Source of the DNA: Maricaulis maris MCS10
GTDB lineage: Bacteria > Pseudomonadota > Alphaproteobacteria > Caulobacterales > Maricaulaceae
Length of the DNA: 64,000 nucleotides
NCBI RefSeq assembly: GCF_000014745.1
Contig: NC_008347.1
Location: forward strand, 744,001 to 808,000
Reading direction: 5' to 3'
The notes below the pieces were generated by a model. The model had not been told where the DNA came from. It saw nothing but the letters and a program-made list of their open reading frames with translations, and did no database searches. This document shows positions 19,427 through 27,745 of the stretch, in pieces (the stretch's first letter is position 1; the number at the start of each line of letters is the position of its first letter). Position numbers and translations under genes: made by a program.

Positions 19427-19954
19427 CTAGAATCGGCGAACGTAGGAAATACCCCAGCTCGACGCATCGTCCCGATCGTCGAAATTGGTCCGTGAGTATT
19501 CGAGCCGGACGCCGTGCGCATCGTTGAAGAAGAAATCAGCGCCGGCGCCAAGGGCCAGGCCTGAATCATTGCCGGACGGACCGGCTGTGGCCTTGAAATT
19601 GGCGATGTCATAGCCGACGCGGGCGAACATGGAGAGGTGTTCGGACACCGGAAACTCGCCGGCGACCGACACGCCATATCCGTAGCGGAAACGGGCCCGT
19701 GGCTCGACGGACGAGCAATCCGCGCCGACCGGGCAATCAATCCCCGAGGATCCGCTCAGACCCGACACCGCATTGGCCTCGACGCGGATGAAGTCAGTGA
19801 GGTTGTAGCCCAGCCGACTATTGAGGGAGTGGGCGTTGAATTCGTCAAATTGTTGGTAGGCATAGCCCTCGGAGAGGGTGAAGCGCGAGTCTTGCGCATG
19901 GGCATTTGCTGAGAAAGCGGCGACCAGAGCCGTTGTCAGGATCAGATGTTTCAT
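19427..19954 (-). CDS. Outer-membrane beta-barrel protein (opacity-like)
   Basis: A 175-residue exported protein. A signal peptide (MKHLILTTALVAAFSANAHAQ, cleavage after AHA) is followed by alternating amphipathic strands (GYAYQQFDEF, LNSRLGYNLTDFIRVEANA, FARVGYDIANF) and ends in YVRRF, the aromatic C-terminus recognised by the BAM machinery. It is typical of small eight-stranded OmpA/opacity-like barrels. One loop has a Cys pair (DCPVGADCSS) that could form a disulfide. ATG at 19954 follows GGGA at 6 nt. Confidence 0.8.
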   Translation of the reverse strand: MKHLILTTALVAAFSANAHAQDSRFTLSEGYAYQQFDEFNAHSLNSRLGYNLTDFIRVEANAVSGLSGSSGIDCPVGADCSSVEPRARFRYGYGVSVAGEFPVSEHLSMFARVGYDIANFKATAGPSGNDSGLALGAGADFFFNDAHGVRLEYSRTNFDDRDDASSWGISYVRRF

Positions 19955-20263
19955 TGTTTTTCCCGAAACTGGATTTGAACACGGATTTGCAAACGGGCGG
20001 CCTCGACCTTGACGCAGTATTGTTTGAGCGCCTGGTCGCCCGGGGGGGGCGGCCACCCATTGGACTCCCAGCCGGATGTGAGCGGGGAGAAACCGTTGCT
20101 CAGACCCGGCTGATGCGCCTTGGTAGCGGTGCCTGCCGGTCGTGACGTCCGAGCCATCCGGGCCGGACTGTCGGCGCTGTCAGCGAGGGCCAAGCCGTTC
20201 GGCTCGGACGCCGTAACCAGCCCGGGGTGACAAGGTCCGCTCACGATCAAAACCGGAGCCCCC
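19955..20263. other. Divergent intergenic region
   Basis: 309 bp between the divergent outer-membrane barrel and lipoprotein genes. It should hold both promoters. A run of nine G at about 20041-20049 is the only striking feature. No repeat or regulator site was recognised. Confidence 0.5.
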
Positions 20264-20572
20264 ATGCCCATACAAATCAAAGCAATCATCCGCTCGGCCG
20301 GGATCTGGCCGGCCATTCTCGCCACCGGACTTCTCGTGAGCAGCTGCACGACGTCCGAGCCGCTCACCTCCCCGAACGGTCTCCCGGGCTTCTCGATCGA
20401 CTGTTCGGGCAGTCGCTGGAGTGGCTGTTATGAAGAGGCGAGCCAACTGTGCCCGCAGGGCTATATCGTGATCGACCGCGTCGGCGACACGGACACGATG
20501 ATTTCTGAAACCGATGGCGATTGGGATCTCCAGACCATCGTCAGCCGCGAACTGATGATCGAATGTCGGTAG
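20264..20572 (+). CDS. Small hypothetical lipoprotein
   Basis: A 102-residue protein with a signal sequence ending in a lipobox (LLVSSC, Cys28). The mature part carries four more Cys (IDCSG, GCYEEA, LCPQGY and the C-terminal ECR) and the pattern GYIVIDRVGD, as seen in small alphaproteobacterial lipoproteins without known function. GGAG precedes the ATG at 20264. The next gene starts inside its last codons (overlap 10 nt). Confidence 0.7.
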   Translation: MPIQIKAIIRSAGIWPAILATGLLVSSCTTSEPLTSPNGLPGFSIDCSGSRWSGCYEEASQLCPQGYIVIDRVGDTDTMISETDGDWDLQTIVSRELMIECR

Positions 20573-21366
20573 TCGCAAAGCCCGCCGATCACCGCCGTTC
20601 GAAAACACGGCCGTCTTCGAAGCCATGGGCAGGCCTTGCCGCCATCGTGGCGCTGTGGTCCGCCTTTCACGGTTTGGCCCTGGCGGAACAGGATGCCTGG
20701 CCTGCACCACTTGCAACAGCTTTTGCGTCTGCCGTTGAGACTGAAGCCGACCGTCGCGAGAACTGGCGGTTTCTGGCCGATGCCTACACGGTCGATGGTC
20801 CCCTGGCCCTGCGTTTCGATGGCGAGCACCTGGATGTCGAAAACGGTTGGAGTCTTGTCAGCCCATCCATGGACGGGCTGACCGCTGCCCAACGGACGGC
20901 CTATGCCGAGATTATCTCGCCTGATGAGGATGAGGACGACGCCGGCGGCCTGTTCCTGGCCACGGATGCAGCGGAACTGATCGGCGGTGAGGTCCGTTTG
21001 CTGGCGGAAACCGACACCGCGCTAACCTACACATTCACACCCTATCTGGGGCCGGAAGAGATGGACGTCGCCATTGCCCGGAACCTGATCGGACAAGTGT
21101 CGGTTCGGCGCGACGGGTCCGGTCTGGCCAGCATCCGCTTGCATGCGCCGGAGCGATTCCGCCCGCACCTCGTCGTCCGTATCGACTCCTTTGATCTCGT
21201 CATGGAATTCCAACGCCTGGATGGTCTGGCGGCGCCCGTCCTGAGGCGCCTGTCGAGTCGGATCGAAGGGAGCGCGGCGTTCCAGGACCTCGATGAGGTG
21301 ACCGAGATGACATTCAGCGAGGTCGAGTATCTCGGCGACACCGGCCGTGTATCGGCCAATGACTAG
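20563..21366 (+). CDS. Exported protein of unknown function
   Basis: A 267-residue protein beginning inside the end of the lipoprotein gene. The N-terminus is basic and long, followed by a hydrophobic stretch and ALA-EQD, which suggests an unusually long signal peptide (about 42 residues) or a membrane anchor. The mature part has no recognised domain; it contains WRFLADAYTVDGPLALRFDG and later beta-rich segments (LTYTFTPYLG, SVRRDGSGLASIRLHAPERF), giving a periplasmic beta-rich impression. It is probably co-expressed with the lipoprotein. The start at 20563 is the first ATG that gives a signal-like sequence; an upstream in-frame TTG at 20521 is less likely. Confidence 0.6.
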   Translation: MSVVAKPADHRRSKTRPSSKPWAGLAAIVALWSAFHGLALAEQDAWPAPLATAFASAVETEADRRENWRFLADAYTVDGPLALRFDGEHLDVENGWSLVSPSMDGLTAAQRTAYAEIISPDEDEDDAGGLFLATDAAELIGGEVRLLAETDTALTYTFTPYLGPEEMDVAIARNLIGQVSVRRDGSGLASIRLHAPERFRPHLVVRIDSFDLVMEFQRLDGLAAPVLRRLSSRIEGSAAFQDLDEVTEMTFSEVEYLGDTGRVSAND

Positions 21367-21412
21367 ACGATCCTTGCAGCCCTGTGCTGACGGGCGGCGA
21401 GAGGGGTAAAGC

Positions 21413-22246
21413 ATGCGCGTTTTCGATCGCTCTGGCCGCCCGGACCCGGCCTTGCCTTTGGCTATCTGCGCTATGGTGTCGGTGATCTCCATGGTCTTGC
21501 CTGGCTCGACCCGGGCCAAACCGCCGGAGGGGTTCGACATTTCGGATTTCCTCCGGATTGTCCCGACGCAGGCCCGCGCACCAGCGGGCACCGTCTATAT
21601 CCTGCCCGGTTCGTCAGGTTTCGAGATCTTTGGAGATACCGGACACTACCGCCGGGCCGCCGGCGATTGGGGGCGGCGTTGCTATGATGTCGTGATGCTC
21701 GACTATCGCGCGGCCTACATCGCCGCCGGGCGGCCCCGGGTCGGTGAGACCGGCCACAGGATTGCCTGGGCAGCTGAGCAGGCGCGGACCTATGTCGACG
21801 GGTTGGGGCTGTTGGCAGGTCACACCAATCTTCTGGCGGCCTGGTCGGTGGGCGGTGAAGGGATCTGGGCCTTGAGTGAGCAAGGCGAAGGCGTCAACGA
21901 CTGGGATGCTGCGATCCTCTTTTATCCGTCCAATCAGGATGATTTGAACATTGCACCCGCATTCCCGTCGCTGGCGATGGTCGGCATGCTGGACGATGTG
22001 ACACCGCCGCGGGAGATTTCCACCGCCGCAGCATCAAACAGCTTTCTCGACGTGGTTGTTTTCGAGGATGCCCGTCACGGGTTCGACATCGCCAGCCTCG
22101 AGGAAAGCAGGACCGTCCGCCTGTTTCCCTTCATCGGACCCAGCGCAACCTTCCAGTACGATGCCCGTGCGGCCCTGTCGGCAGTTGAGGAAATCGACCA
22201 CTTCCTCGAACGCCAATCCTTGCCAAGCTGCACGGCAGCCCCCTGA
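21413..22246 (+). CDS. Dienelactone-hydrolase-like alpha/beta hydrolase, exported
   Basis: A 277-residue protein with a signal peptide (hydrophobic about residues 13-32, ending STRA-KPP). The alpha/beta-hydrolase fold is supported by GTVYILPGSSGFEIF (oxyanion strand), the nucleophile elbow AAWSVGGEG (Ser), the acid in MVGMLDDVTPP and the histidine in EDARHGFDI, arranged as in dienelactone hydrolases. The nucleophile is Ser rather than the Cys of classical dienelactone hydrolase. Substrate unknown. GAGGGG precedes the ATG at 21413. It ends against a shared terminator with ctrA. Confidence 0.75.
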   Translation: MRVFDRSGRPDPALPLAICAMVSVISMVLPGSTRAKPPEGFDISDFLRIVPTQARAPAGTVYILPGSSGFEIFGDTGHYRRAAGDWGRRCYDVVMLDYRAAYIAAGRPRVGETGHRIAWAAEQARTYVDGLGLLAGHTNLLAAWSVGGEGIWALSEQGEGVNDWDAAILFYPSNQDDLNIAPAFPSLAMVGMLDDVTPPREISTAAASNSFLDVVVFEDARHGFDIASLEESRTVRLFPFIGPSATFQYDARAALSAVEEIDHFLERQSLPSCTAAP

Positions 22247-22275
22247 TCCGGCCGGATCCGGCTATCGCGCAAGCA

Positions 22276-22306
22276 AAAAGGCCCGGGCGGGCAGCCCGGG
22301 CCTTTT
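22276..22306. terminator. Bidirectional terminator between the hydrolase gene and ctrA
   Basis: AAAAGGCCCGGGC (22276-22288) pairs perfectly with 22294-22306 around a 5-nt loop. The A-tract on one side and T-tract on the other let it stop both the plus-strand hydrolase transcript and the minus-strand ctrA transcript. Confidence 0.85.
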
Positions 22307-22328
22307 CAAATCACAACAGAGACCGGGG

Positions 22329-23024
22329 TCAGGCTGACGCCTTCTCCTCAACCGGGTCACGCAGCACATAGCCGCGACCCCAGACCGTCTCGATATGGTG
22401 TTCGCCATGGGTGGCTGCCGCGAGCTTCTTGCGAAGCTTGCAGATGAAGACGTCGATGATCTTCAGCTCGGGCTCGTCCATGCCGCCATATAGATGGTTC
22501 AGGAACATTTCCTTGGTGAGCGTCGTTCCCTTGCGCAGGGAGAGCAGCTCGAGCATCTGGTATTCCTTGCCCGTCAGGTGCACGCGCTGGCCTTCGACCT
22601 CAACCGTCTTGGCATCGAGGTTCACGCCGATCGAGCCGGTCTTGATGATCGACTGGGAATGACCCTTTGAGCGACGCACGATCGCGTGGATGCGGGCGAC
22701 CATCTCGTCCTTGTGGAAGGGCTTGGTCATGTAATCGTCGGCGCCACAGCCGAGACCACGCACCTTGTTGTCGATGTCGGCATTGCCGGTGAGGATCAGG
22801 ATCGGGGTGTCGACCTTGGCCACGCGCAATGTCTTCAGGACGTCAAAGCCCGGCATGTCCGGCAGGTTCAGGTCGAGCAGGATGATGTCGTAATCATACA
22901 GCTTGCCCAGATCCACGCCTTCTTCGCCGAGGTCGGTTGTGTAGATGTTGAAGCCTTCTGACTTCAGCATCAATTCGATGGACTGGGACGTTGCCCGATC
23001 GTCCTCAATAAGAAGAACCCGCAT
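22329..23024 (-). CDS. ctrA: Cell-cycle master response regulator CtrA
   Basis: A 231-residue OmpR-type regulator. Receiver: acidic pair in IEDDR, phosphoacceptor Asp51 in LLDLNLP, Lys in TKPFHKDEM. The winged-helix part contains [32 protein letters not shown] and [12 protein letters not shown], the hallmark DNA-binding region of CtrA. CtrA controls replication initiation, division and flagellar genes in this group. It ends EEKASA; Caulobacter CtrA is degraded by ClpXP through a C-terminal Ala-Ala, here Ser-Ala. Divergent from fliI, with multiple TTAA and GANTC motifs in the shared control region. Confidence 0.98.
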   Translation of the reverse strand: MRVLLIEDDRATSQSIELMLKSEGFNIYTTDLGEEGVDLGKLYDYDIILLDLNLPDMPGFDVLKTLRVAKVDTPILILTGNADIDNKVRGLGCGADDYMTKPFHKDEMVARIHAIVRRSKGHSQSIIKTGSIGVNLDAKTVEVEGQRVHLTGKEYQMLELLSLRKGTTLTKEMFLNHLYGGMDEPELKIIDVFICKLRKKLAAATHGEHHIETVWGRGYVLRDPVEEKASA

Positions 23025-23056
23025 ATGGTTCGCCTCCGGTTTTTGCTACGCGGGGC

Positions 23057-23222
23057 GAATCACCTTCGCCCGGCCTCATCTCGTGATTAACCTTATTTGG
23101 ACGCTAGGCGGAAACCCTTAACGAAAGTTAACTGCGTCTTGACCGAATTTCGGAATCGCAGATTTTCGAAACGTGTCGGGTTACGCTTGATTCGGATTTC
23201 ACGTTAACCATTCAAGGGTTAA
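23057..23222. promoter_or_regulatory. CtrA-like and GANTC motifs upstream of ctrA
   Basis: GANTC sites at 23057-23061, 23153-23157 and 23189-23193. TTAA motifs at 23087-23090, 23118-23121 and 23128-23131 (the last two spaced TTAA-N6-TTAA, one base short of the CtrA consensus TTAA-N7-TTAA), and a perfect 21-bp dyad GTTAACC-N7-GGTTAAC at 23203-23223. In Caulobacter, ctrA is autoregulated and its P1 promoter responds to GANTC methylation; the same logic is inferred here. Confidence 0.6.
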
Positions 23223-23365
23223 CGGGAGGCTTCCGAGGCGGGTCGTCAGAAATTTCATCAAATTGATCAAATATGCGCAGCATAAAGTATTCCTGATGCA
23301 GCTCCGTAATTCCCTGCAATTGCGACCAAATCGGGACAATCATGGGCGCATTGACCGCACTTGAG

Positions 23366-23374
23366 TTATCCACA
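23366..23374 (+). promoter_or_regulatory. DnaA-box consensus in the ctrA-fliI region
   Basis: TTATCCACA matches the strict DnaA-box consensus at all nine positions. It is a single box, so it suggests transcriptional input from DnaA rather than a replication origin. Confidence 0.45.
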
Positions 23375-23392
23375 ACCTAATTCAACACACAG

Positions 23393-23419
23393 AGGACTCC
23401 GGATTGGAATCGGAGTCCT
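23393..23419. repeat. GANTC-bearing hairpin upstream of fliI
   Basis: Arms AGGACTCCG (23393-23401) and CGGAGTCCT (23411-23419) are perfect complements with a 9-nt loop. GACTC, GAATC and GAGTC (23395, 23407, 23413) all fall inside this 27-bp structure. No T-run follows, and no gene is transcribed into it from either side, so it is not an ordinary terminator. Confidence 0.6.
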
Positions 23420-23549
23420 GCGCAGACAGAATCGGGTGACCGGGCAGGCTGCAATTACTGCCGGGTGTTTACGCCGGGGCAAGGCGCGGACGATATAGTG
23501 TGGAAGAAGTGGCTTTTCAGTCACGCATGAAAAAGGCGGGTTGACCCGT

Positions 23550-24896
23550 ATGATGCAATCCCTGATCGACCGCGTCGGGCGACTGGATGACCGGGTCCTG
23601 GAGGGCCGGGTGACCGCGCTCAACGGCCTTCTGGTCGAGGCAGAGGGACCCAAGGCAGGCCTGTCGCTGGGCGCCCATGCGAAAATCGAGACCGGTAATG
23701 GCATCGCCGAATGCGAAGTCGTCGGCTTTCGCGGCGAGACCGCCCTGATGATGCCGTTCGGACCGCTGGAAGGCATCCGCCCGGGCGCTCGGGCCCTGTT
23801 GCAGCCGGAAGCGGCCCGTGTCCGCCCGAGCCGGGCCTGGCTGGGCCGTGTGCTCGATGGCTTTGGCCGACCGCTCGATGACGGGGTGCCGCTCACCGAA
23901 GGGGGGACGCCCTATCCGCTCAAGGGCAATCCACCCAGCGCCCATGCTCGCGCCCGTCTGGGCGAGCGCATGGATATGGGGGTGCGGGTCCTCAACAGTT
24001 TTGTTCCCATGCGCCGCGGACAGCGGCTGGGCATCTTCGCGGGTTCCGGCGTCGGCAAGTCGGTGCTGATGTCGATGCTGGCCCGCGCCTGCGATGCCGA
24101 CGTCATTGTCATCGGCCTGATCGGCGAACGGGGCCGGGAGGCCCGCGAATTCGTCGACGACGTACTCGGCCCGGAAGGTCGCAAGCGTTCGGTCGTGATC
24201 ACCGAGACCTCCGATGCACCGGCCCTGGCCCGGCGGCAGGCGGCGCACCTGACACTGACCGCTGCAGAATACTTCCGCGATCAGGGTCTCGACGTGCTGT
24301 GCCTGATGGACAGTGTCACCCGTTTTGCCCTTGCCCAGCGCGAAATCGGCCTCGCTGCCGGCGAACCACCGACCACGCGCGGTTATACGCCATCGGTATT
24401 TGCTGAATTGCCACGGCTACTTGAGCGCGCCGGACCGGGTCCGCAGCGCAAGGACGGCAAAAAATCAGGGTCCATTACCGGTCTTTTCACTGTTTTGGTG
24501 GATGGTGATGATCATAACGAACCCATAGCCGATGCCGTACGCGGCATCCTGGATGGACATGTGGTCATGAGCCGAGCCATTGCTGAACGGGGGCGCTACC
24601 CCGCCATCGACGTTCTCAAGTCGGTCAGCCGGACCGCGCCTGAAGTCTATGACGCAGCCGAGCGGCCCCTGGTCGCGGAAGCGCGCAAGCATTTGTCGGC
24701 CTATGCCGACATGGAAGAATTGATCCGTCTGGGTGCCTATACCCAGGGATCCAATCCGGCAGTGGATCGGGCGATAGAGCTCAATGAACCGCTGGAAGCG
24801 TTCCTCGGGCAGTCAAAAGATGATGCGGCGGACATTCCGTCGACATTCACGATGCTGTCGGAGATTTTGGGTGGTGGTGAAGGAGGGCGGCAATGA
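23550..24896 (+). CDS. fliI: Flagellar export ATPase FliI
   Basis: A 448-residue F1-beta-like ATPase energising the flagellar type III export gate. Walker A AGSGVGKS (about residues 164-171), Walker [13 protein letters not shown], and the family segments [13 protein letters not shown] and [18 protein letters not shown]. The frame also opens at a TTG at 23541, but that codon lies directly on the GGCGGG ribosome binding site, so ATG at 23550 is chosen. Overlaps fliJ by ATGA. Its separation from the main flagellar island and pairing with ctrA is common in alphaproteobacteria. Confidence 0.95.
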   Translation: MMQSLIDRVGRLDDRVLEGRVTALNGLLVEAEGPKAGLSLGAHAKIETGNGIAECEVVGFRGETALMMPFGPLEGIRPGARALLQPEAARVRPSRAWLGRVLDGFGRPLDDGVPLTEGGTPYPLKGNPPSAHARARLGERMDMGVRVLNSFVPMRRGQRLGIFAGSGVGKSVLMSMLARACDADVIVIGLIGERGREAREFVDDVLGPEGRKRSVVITETSDAPALARRQAAHLTLTAAEYFRDQGLDVLCLMDSVTRFALAQREIGLAAGEPPTTRGYTPSVFAELPRLLERAGPGPQRKDGKKSGSITGLFTVLVDGDDHNEPIADAVRGILDGHVVMSRAIAERGRYPAIDVLKSVSRTAPEVYDAAERPLVAEARKHLSAYADMEELIRLGAYTQGSNPAVDRAIELNEPLEAFLGQSKDDAADIPSTFTMLSEILGGGEGGRQ

Positions 24897-25312
24897 CACG
24901 CTCACATGAACCCTTGATCCGGCTGGCCCGGTTCAAGGTCGAAGAATTGCAAAAGCAGATGGCCGAGCTGGACCGCTCGCGCGCCGCGCTGATCGGACAG
25001 ATCGAGCGTCTCGAGGCCTCCGTGCCCGAGGAACAGGCCGCGGCCGCCCAGTCCAAGGAGGGCTATGTCGCCTACGGCTCCTATGCCCAGGCGGTGATCA
25101 AGCGGAAGGAAAACATCCGCGTCTCGCTCGATGAGGTCGATGTCCAGGCCAATGCCCTGCGTGACCGGTTGTCGGAAGCCTTCACAGATCTCAAGAAATA
25201 CGAGCTCCTGGAAGAACGACGTCTGGCCCGGATCGAACAATCCGTGCGCGCTGCCGAACAGGACGAGCTCGACGAGATCGCCCAGATCAGGCACGGGCGC
25301 GCGTCGCACTGA
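24893..25312 (+). CDS. fliJ: Flagellar export chaperone/stalk protein FliJ
   Basis: A 139-residue, almost wholly helical protein with heptad-like charged sequence ([35 protein letters not shown]), as expected for the coiled-coil FliJ that sits in the FliI hexamer and engages FlhA. It is assigned mainly by position: translationally coupled to fliI (ATGA overlap) and followed by a terminator. Confidence 0.88.
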   Translation: MTRSHEPLIRLARFKVEELQKQMAELDRSRAALIGQIERLEASVPEEQAAAAQSKEGYVAYGSYAQAVIKRKENIRVSLDEVDVQANALRDRLSEAFTDLKKYELLEERRLARIEQSVRAAEQDELDEIAQIRHGRASH

Positions 25313-25334
25313 CCGCGCGAATTCTGTGACAACA

Positions 25335-25368
25335 AAAAGGCCCCGGACCAGCTGGTTCGGGGCCTTTT
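25335..25368 (+). terminator. Terminator of fliI-fliJ
   Basis: AAAAGGCCCCGGACCA (25335-25350) pairs with 25353-25368 with a single G-U pair, ending in TTTT. It lies 22 nt after the fliJ stop. Confidence 0.85.
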
Positions 25369-25398
25369 GTGTTTGGGGGTGGGGCTCCGTGTAACTAA

Positions 25399-25518
25399 TT
25401 GTCATCCCTGTCGGATGTCCGGCGAAAGCCGGACGCAGGACAGGGACCTACATGCCTGCAACCAGCTAGGTCCCTGACTTTCGCCCGGCCTGCGCCGGGC
25501 GTCCATCTGGGATGACAA
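25399..25518. repeat. 120-bp three-hairpin palindromic element, family B copy 1
   Basis: The ends are a perfect 10-bp inverted repeat (TTGTCATCCC at 25399-25408, complement at 25509-25518). Inside are a left hairpin (25417-25434, GTCCGGC around GAAA), a central stem CAGGGACCTA/TAGGTCCCTG (25441-25450 with 25467-25476) and a right hairpin (25483-25500, GCCCGGC). It could fold as a cloverleaf or cruciform. GTCATCCC-ended palindromes are common dispersed repeats in alphaproteobacteria. It lies between fliJ and the TonB receptor gene, which end towards each other. Confidence 0.8.
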
Positions 25519-25531
25519 GGAGAGGCGCTGA

Positions 25532-27616
25532 TCAGAAGTTCTGAGACCAGCTCACATCAAGGCGCACCGAGCGGCCCGGTTCACTGACACCGGCAAAGAC
25601 GCGGTCATAGTCGTGGTCGAACAGGTTTTCGACGCCGGCATTGATCCGCAAGCCGCTATCGGCGATGGGCTGCCAGCGGGCATAGGCGTCGGCGACAATG
25701 TATCCGGGCCGGTGTTCGCTGGTTGCGAGTGGTTCGTCATACTCGCCGGCGGCCTCGATGCGGCCACCGAGGGTCAGGCGGGTCTCGTCGAAACGCCAGC
25801 GGCCATCGAGGAAAAGACGGGTCGGAGCGAGCGAGCCGAGCGGATCGCCGGTGGCGACGTCCTTGCCGTCAATGCCTGTGAGTGAGGCGTCCAGCGAGAA
25901 TGGGCCTTCGGCGAGGCCAAGCTGGATTTCATAGCCTTCCAGCTCCGCCGCGCCGACATTGCGGCTCTGCGTCGTGCCGGCCGAGCAGGGGGCGAAGAAG
26001 GGCGGTGCGAAACAGGTCGGGTCGAAGGCGAAATCGACGAACAGGTCGATCAGGTTTTCCGCATCGGTCTGGTACCAGGACGCGCTCATGTCGAGCCGGT
26101 CCAGATCGACCCGGTCGGAGAGGTCGATACGGACGCCGATCTCCAGTGTCTCGGTTTCCTCCGGCAGCAGGTCCGGATTGGCGATAAACTCGTTCGAGAT
26201 GAAGGTCGGCGGCCCGAGGATGATGTGCGGCAGCGAGAAGTGCGTGCCGTCCAGATAAAGCTCGTTGATCGACGGTGCCCGGAAAGCCTCGCCCCAGCTG
26301 ACGAAGACATTGAGGTCATTGATCGGCGCATAGGTCGCGGCGAGACGGCTGGACGTGGCGTCATTGGAGACGGTCGCCGTGGTCGGGGTTGAGGTCTCGA
26401 AGCTGTCCTGGCGCACGCCCGGAAGCAGGATCAGCCGGCCTGGCAAACCCAGCGGAGCCGGTCCGTCCAGCTCCAGCTGCATCCAGCCGGCAGTGAACCG
26501 GCTGGCCGCATCGGGTGCACCGCCGCGCACGCCGCTCGTGTCGGCGCTGTCATAGCCGTCTTGCGTATCCTCATAATATTCACCGCCCATTGTCAGGCCG
26601 GCATCAAAGGCACCGAGAGTGAAGTCAAACCGTTGGTCGAGACGGATGCCATTGGTTTCCAGATCGCGACGCAGTTCGCGGCCGGTGCCGGTCTCGGTCT
26701 CATCGACGCCGGTTTCGTTGCGATAAACGGTGACATCGAGATCGAGCCAGCTGATCGTGGACGGGGCGATGGTGGTGTTGAGGGTGATCGCGTCGGAGGT
26801 AATGTCCTTGTCGACGAGGGCGTTGAAGGCCCCGACCGCGCCGGCGCCTTGGCCGTTATTGGGTTCGATGGCGCTGCCCTCGAAGGTCTGCCAGCTCAGC
26901 TCGGCCCGGATACCATCAGCGAGATCGGCGCCCAGCTTGAACAGGCCGGAAATGCTCTCATCATCGGCGGGCAGGTCATTGCCCGAACCCAGCGCGATAT
27001 CACCGGAGCGGCGCGAGGAGATCGAGGCGAGGACGTCGAACTGGCCGGTGCGGCCATACAGGCTGACCGAGCCGCGCTGCTCCTCATCCACCGAGCGGTA
27101 GCCGGCACCGAGGCCATAGCCCCAGCTCTCGCCATTACCCAGAAGGTCATCGGCGCTGGCGGTGCGGAAGGCGATGACGCCGCCCGAGGCGCCGGAACCG
27201 AACAGGGCCGAGGCCGGCCCGCGCACGGCTTCGACTCCGACCAGCAGGGCCGGATCGACGAAGAAGACACCGTCATGGGCCGAGCCGAAATTCTGGCGGG
27301 CACCATCCAGCAGGAGGGTGGTGTTCTCGCGACCCTGACCGCGCAGGGAGATCGTCTGGCCGGTACGGCGCGGGCCGCCGGACACGTCGACGCCCGGAAG
27401 CTGGCGCAGAAGGTCATCCAGATCGGAGGGGCGGGACAGGTCGAGGGCCTCGGCATCAACCGTGGCCGTGGCGCCTGGATAAACAAAGCGGTCCAGCTCG
27501 GTATAGGTGGTCTCGACGATGATCACGTCTTCGGACGTCTCTTCGCTGGCGGTCTGGGCGAAGGCCGGGGTGGCAAGGGCGAACAGGGCCGTCGAGGCCA
27601 GAAATACGCGTTTCAT
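25532..27616 (-). CDS. TonB-dependent outer-membrane receptor, probably for heme
   Basis: A 694-residue receptor. Signal peptide MKRVFLASTALFALATPAFA; TonB-box region about residues 25-45; plug domain with DLDDLLRQLPGVDVSGG, SLRGQGRENTTLLLDG and VEAVRGPASALFGSGASGGVI; then a 22-strand barrel ending SWSQNF. Between strands it has FRAPSINELYLDGTHF followed by NPDLLPEETETLE, the FRAP...NPNL pattern of heme/hemoglobin receptors, with a His inside it. One loop carries a Cys pair. Divergent from a DUF6607 lipoprotein gene, a frequent partner of such receptors, with Fur/Irr-like sites between. Confidence 0.88.
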   Translation of the reverse strand: MKRVFLASTALFALATPAFAQTASEETSEDVIIVETTYTELDRFVYPGATATVDAEALDLSRPSDLDDLLRQLPGVDVSGGPRRTGQTISLRGQGRENTTLLLDGARQNFGSAHDGVFFVDPALLVGVEAVRGPASALFGSGASGGVIAFRTASADDLLGNGESWGYGLGAGYRSVDEEQRGSVSLYGRTGQFDVLASISSRRSGDIALGSGNDLPADDESISGLFKLGADLADGIRAELSWQTFEGSAIEPNNGQGAGAVGAFNALVDKDITSDAITLNTTIAPSTISWLDLDVTVYRNETGVDETETGTGRELRRDLETNGIRLDQRFDFTLGAFDAGLTMGGEYYEDTQDGYDSADTSGVRGGAPDAASRFTAGWMQLELDGPAPLGLPGRLILLPGVRQDSFETSTPTTATVSNDATSSRLAATYAPINDLNVFVSWGEAFRAPSINELYLDGTHFSLPHIILGPPTFISNEFIANPDLLPEETETLEIGVRIDLSDRVDLDRLDMSASWYQTDAENLIDLFVDFAFDPTCFAPPFFAPCSAGTTQSRNVGAAELEGYEIQLGLAEGPFSLDASLTGIDGKDVATGDPLGSLAPTRLFLDGRWRFDETRLTLGGRIEAAGEYDEPLATSEHRPGYIVADAYARWQPIADSGLRINAGVENLFDHDYDRVFAGVSEPGRSVRLDVSWSQNF

Positions 27617-27628
27617 GATGTGTCCTAA

Positions 27629-27690
27629 TTGCGAATGAATTGCATTACCTGTGTTCTGCCGCTTGATTTCTGCGAATGCAAGTGAGAATC
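27629..27690. promoter_or_regulatory. Iron-regulator-like operator pair (Fur/Irr type)
   Basis: TTGCGAATGAATTGCATT (27629-27646) is nearly palindromic around its centre, and TGCGAATGCAAGTGAGAATC (27671-27690) repeats the TGCGAATG core and resembles alphaproteobacterial Fur boxes. Both lie between the divergent TonB receptor and DUF6607 genes. This fits iron-controlled expression, but the match is by eye. Confidence 0.4.
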
Positions 27691-27745
27691 TAACTCAACA
27701 ACACGTCAATTTCTTCCGGGTTATTCCAATTCCACCGAGGGGCTC

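Larger units (their letters stand above)
23025..23549. other. ctrA-fliI divergent control region
   Basis: About 525 bp without genes. It holds TTAA-type CtrA motifs, six GANTC sites, a perfect DnaA-box consensus and a small hairpin, each listed separately. The ribosome binding site of fliI (GGCGGG) lies at 23535-23540. Confidence 0.75.

Noticed and set aside
23366-23374. A replication origin at the ctrA-fliI DnaA box
   Set aside because: A single box without an AT-rich unwinding region or neighbouring origin genes (dnaA, hemE, parAB) is not enough.
26561-27628. A 355-codon plus-strand frame opposite the TonB receptor
   Set aside because: Antisense shadow; Gly/Ala/Asp-rich without a domain, and the receptor is certain.
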